Positions 13,873 through 16,194 of a stretch of 16,194 bases of DNA are shown here, in pieces (the first letter of the stretch is position 1; every line of letters begins with the position of its first letter). The position numbers and the translations under genes were made by a program. Source of the stretch: Candidatus Woesearchaeota archaeon (GTDB taxonomy: Archaea > Nanobdellota > Nanobdellia > Pacearchaeales > GW2011-AR1). Location: the NCBI GenBank assembly GCA_012798335.1, contig JAAZNJ010000006.1, forward strand, positions 1 through 16,194. Reading direction: 5' to 3'. The notes under the pieces are model-generated. The model did not search any database. It was not told the DNA's origin and worked only from the letters and a program-made list of their open reading frames with translations.

Positions 13873-16071
13873 ATGACTAAAAATGGGCTAAGCATTATTT
13901 TTATTGCATGTATCTTCCTTGTTTTTTATTTAAACTTAGTTTCTTCAGAGATTATTTTGAATGAAAAGTTGAATGGTGTTTATAATGTGGGGAACTCTAT
14001 AAAAATACCATTAACAATAAAAGTTTTAGAAGATACTTCTGGGATATTACAATTAGATTTAATATGTGACAATGGTACTCAAATAAATTTTTATAAAAAT
14101 GGGATTTGTCTATCTTCAGGGGAAGAAACAACTCTAAATCCAATTTTAGTTTTGATTCCAAATATAATTGGTGAAAATAAGGGAAATTGTAAAATTAAAG
14201 CTTCTATAAATGAAGATTTTCTTTTAACAGATGAGTTCAAGATCTCGGATTTACTAATAATTCAATCAACTTTAGAAAAAAATAATTTTAATCCTGGAGA
14301 AGACGTTATCATTTCAGGGACAGTTAAAAAAGAAGATGAAACCCCATTAAATGGTTTTATCGATTTTGTCTTAAAAGATAATGATAAAGAGATATTAAAA
14401 CAATCTTCAACAGTAAATAAAGGTAATTTTAACAGTAAGATAACGCTTCCAGAAGATATTGAAGCAAAAGATTACACAATTTTTTTAACAGCTTATGAAA
14501 AAAATAAAGCAGGGATTACTCTTAATAAAGGAGAATCCAATTTAACTCTTAGTGTAAATCAAGTTCCAAAAAGACTTTCAATTTTATTAAATAAAGATAA
14601 AATAAAACCAGAAGAAACTCTTGTAATAACTTCTACTCTTTATGATCAAACAGGAAAAACAATATCATCTTTAGGTAATATAAGTATTTTAGACAAAAAT
14701 AACAATATAATAGAAAAAAAAGAGATAAATACTGACAGCGAATTAGAATATAAAATAAGAAAGATGGAATTACCTTCTAATTGGTCTGTTAAATCTCAAT
14801 TTAATGGTTTAGAAGAAATAAAAAAATTTGAGATAGAAGCGCAAGAAAATTTAGAAATTCAATTAGAAAATCAAACATTATTTATTACAAATTATGGAAA
14901 TATTCCTTATAATAAAACCCTTTCTTTAGAGATAGGAGATAAATCTTTAGAATTAAATGTTAGTTTAGATATAGGAGAATCAAAGAAATACAAGATTAGT
15001 GCTCCAAAAGGGGAATATAATGTTAAGATTTATACAGGAGAGGATACAGAGATAAACAAAAAAATGAGTTTAACAGGAAATGCTATAAGAGTAACAGAAG
15101 ATCAAAATAATTCTTTTAAATATTATATAATTGGTTTTTTAATTATAATCTTTCTTTTAATTATAATGATAAAAATAAGGAAACACAATAAAAGAAAAAA
15201 AATAAAAATGAAAACAAGAAAAGAGAATCTCCATAGAAATACTGAGCAAAAGAAAGAAAGGAAATTTAGATTTTTAAGAAAAAAAGATAAAAGTCAAGAA
15301 TTAAAAAATGCTATTGTTTTAAAAAGAGACTTGAAAATTAAAAATTCTAATCAAATATCTCCAAATCAAGAAGAAAGAGATAAAGAATTTGTTCCTATAG
15401 AAATTTATGAAGCTAAAAAAGAAAAACAAGAAAAGGAATACTTAGATTTTTCAAAAGAGAATATGATAAATAGAGCAAATAAAGCCGAAATGTTTTTATC
15501 CTTACAAGGAGAACCTCAAGAATCTGCTATTTTATGTTTAAAAATAAAAGATTTAGAGTATTATTTCTCTAGTAAAACAAGTATTCATGATACTTTATTA
15601 AAGATCTTGCAGATAGCTGAGGTTAAAAAAGGAGTTTATTATATTAATAAAGATTATTTATTTTTGATTTTTTCTCCTTTAAAAACTAAGACAATGAGAA
15701 ATGAAGAAATAGCTTTAAATACAGGGGAAGAAATTTTAAATTTATTAAATGAACATAATAAAAAATTTTTACAAAAGATTAATTTTGGTATCTCTTTGAA
15801 TAAAAGTAAGATAGTCACGAGAATTGTGGATAATATCTTTAAGTTTATGGTTTTAGATTCTTCTATGACTCAATCCAAAAAGATTAGTTCTTTGTCAAAT
15901 AATGAATTTCTATTAAGCCAAGAAATAAATAATGAGATGTTAGAAAGAGCAAATTATACAAAAGAAATAAGAGAAGGGAATGTAGTTTATGTTTTAACCT
16001 CTTTAAAAAAAGAAGACGATAAAACAAAGAAGTTTATTGAAAGGTTTTTAAAAAGACAACAAGAAAGCTAA
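13873..16071 (+). CDS. Single-pass membrane protein: external Ig-like domains plus cytoplasmic degenerate cyclase-like domain
   Basis: 732 residues. A signal peptide (GLSIIFIACIFLVFYLNLVS, 5-24) leads into about 390 extracellular residues that look like serial beta-sandwich domains. Two carry the macroglobulin/Ig-like strand pattern, NNFNPGEDVIISGTV (137-151) and KDKIKPEETLVITSTL (241-256). A TM helix lies at 418-435 (YIIGFLIIIFLLIIMIKI), then a basic linker rich in K/R (436-530). The cytoplasmic domain (about 551-690) has the order of a class III nucleotide cyclase: first strand AILCLKIKD, second hairpin VYYINKDYLFLIF, then INFGISLNKSKIV and FMVLDSSMTQSKKISSL. The two metal-binding aspartates appear replaced (K557 and the NK at 592-593), so it is probably not catalytic and may bind a ligand or partner. 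The family is inferred from pattern, without alignment. Role guess: a receptor that senses the surface or envelope stress. Confidence 0.75.
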   Translation: MTKNGLSIIFIACIFLVFYLNLVSSEIILNEKLNGVYNVGNSIKIPLTIKVLEDTSGILQLDLICDNGTQINFYKNGICLSSGEETTLNPILVLIPNIIGENKGNCKIKASINEDFLLTDEFKISDLLIIQSTLEKNNFNPGEDVIISGTVKKEDETPLNGFIDFVLKDNDKEILKQSSTVNKGNFNSKITLPEDIEAKDYTIFLTAYEKNKAGITLNKGESNLTLSVNQVPKRLSILLNKDKIKPEETLVITSTLYDQTGKTISSLGNISILDKNNNIIEKKEINTDSELEYKIRKMELPSNWSVKSQFNGLEEIKKFEIEAQENLEIQLENQTLFITNYGNIPYNKTLSLEIGDKSLELNVSLDIGESKKYKISAPKGEYNVKIYTGEDTEINKKMSLTGNAIRVTEDQNNSFKYYIIGFLIIIFLLIIMIKIRKHNKRKKIKMKTRKENLHRNTEQKKERKFRFLRKKDKSQELKNAIVLKRDLKIKNSNQISPNQEERDKEFVPIEIYEAKKEKQEKEYLDFSKENMINRANKAEMFLSLQGEPQESAILCLKIKDLEYYFSSKTSIHDTLLKILQIAEVKKGVYYINKDYLFLIFSPLKTKTMRNEEIALNTGEEILNLLNEHNKKFLQKINFGISLNKSKIVTRIVDNIFKFMVLDSSMTQSKKISSLSNNEFLLSQEINNEMLERANYTKEIREGNVVYVLTSLKKEDDKTKKFIERFLKRQQES

Positions 16072-16100
16072 TTTAAAAGAGTAAAAGGATAAAAAGAAGA

Positions 16101-16194
16101 TTAAAATAAAAGATTAATTTTATTTTCTATTCTTAATAAACTATTTATCACAGCCCTTTTAACTTCAGGATGTGATTTTTCAAGTTCATTTAAA
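16101..16194 (-). CDS. C-terminal end of a HEAT-like protein (partial)
   Basis: The frame runs off the right edge and stops at TAA 16103-16101, giving 30 residues. The segment ELEKSHPEVKRAVINSLLRI looks like the last alpha-hairpin of a HEAT-type repeat (HPEVRxAAIxAL pattern). It converges on the membrane-protein gene, with 29 nt between stops. The function cannot be told from this fragment. Confidence 0.5.
   Translation of the reverse strand, partial: LNELEKSHPEVKRAVINSLLRIENKINLLF

Overview
The window is AT-rich DNA that looks like a DPANN archaeon, most like the Pacearchaeota/Woesearchaeota type; the exact lineage is an inference. The best evidence is a tRNA-Ile gene whose 45-nt intron sits at position 37/38 in a perfect bulge-helix-bulge fold, which is the substrate of the archaeal splicing endonuclease. 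Other support: neither tRNA encodes CCA, an Elp3-type wobble-uridine enzyme lies beside a Trm9-like methyltransferase, and many starts have a TATA-like box about 25 nt upstream of the start codon, as in leaderless archaeal transcription.

Layout. Positions 1-2250 (+) hold the end of an unidentified gene, then an iron-sulfur/sulfur-transfer set: cysteine desulfurase, a DUF1858-type two-cysteine protein and an IscU scaffold. Positions 2463-7049 (-) hold a surface-fibre locus: a large Asn/Thr/Tyr-rich secreted protein full of N-glycosylation sequons, followed by a second secreted protein with tail-fibre-like VGIGTT repeats. Each of the two appears to be split by a one-base frameshift, and repairing each with a single base gives an exact reading frame from signal peptide to stop (978 and 553 residues). 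Positions 7324-8573 hold tRNA-Ile(UAU) with its intron, a complete bacterial-type sigma-70 factor on the minus strand, and tRNA-Glu(UUC). Positions 8634-11414 hold a two-TM membrane protein, Elp3 and the Trm9-like methyltransferase. Positions 11515-13771 hold two secreted SleB-like cell-wall hydrolases on either side of an unknown protein. Positions 13873-16071 encode a one-pass membrane protein with external beta domains and a cytoplasmic nucleotide-cyclase-like domain that seems catalytically dead. A HEAT-like C-terminal fragment runs off the right end.

Two themes connect the genes. First, tRNA wobble chemistry: Elp3 (cm5U34), a Trm9-like enzyme (mcm5U34), a cysteine desulfurase (possible sulfur source for s2U34) and two tRNAs with U34. 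Second, contact with other cells: fibre-like adhesins, peptidoglycan-hydrolase-like enzymes in an organism expected to have no murein, and a transmembrane sensor-like protein. The most unexpected gene is the sigma-70 factor, which sits between archaeal tRNA genes behind an archaeal-type promoter and keeps most of its DNA-reading residues.
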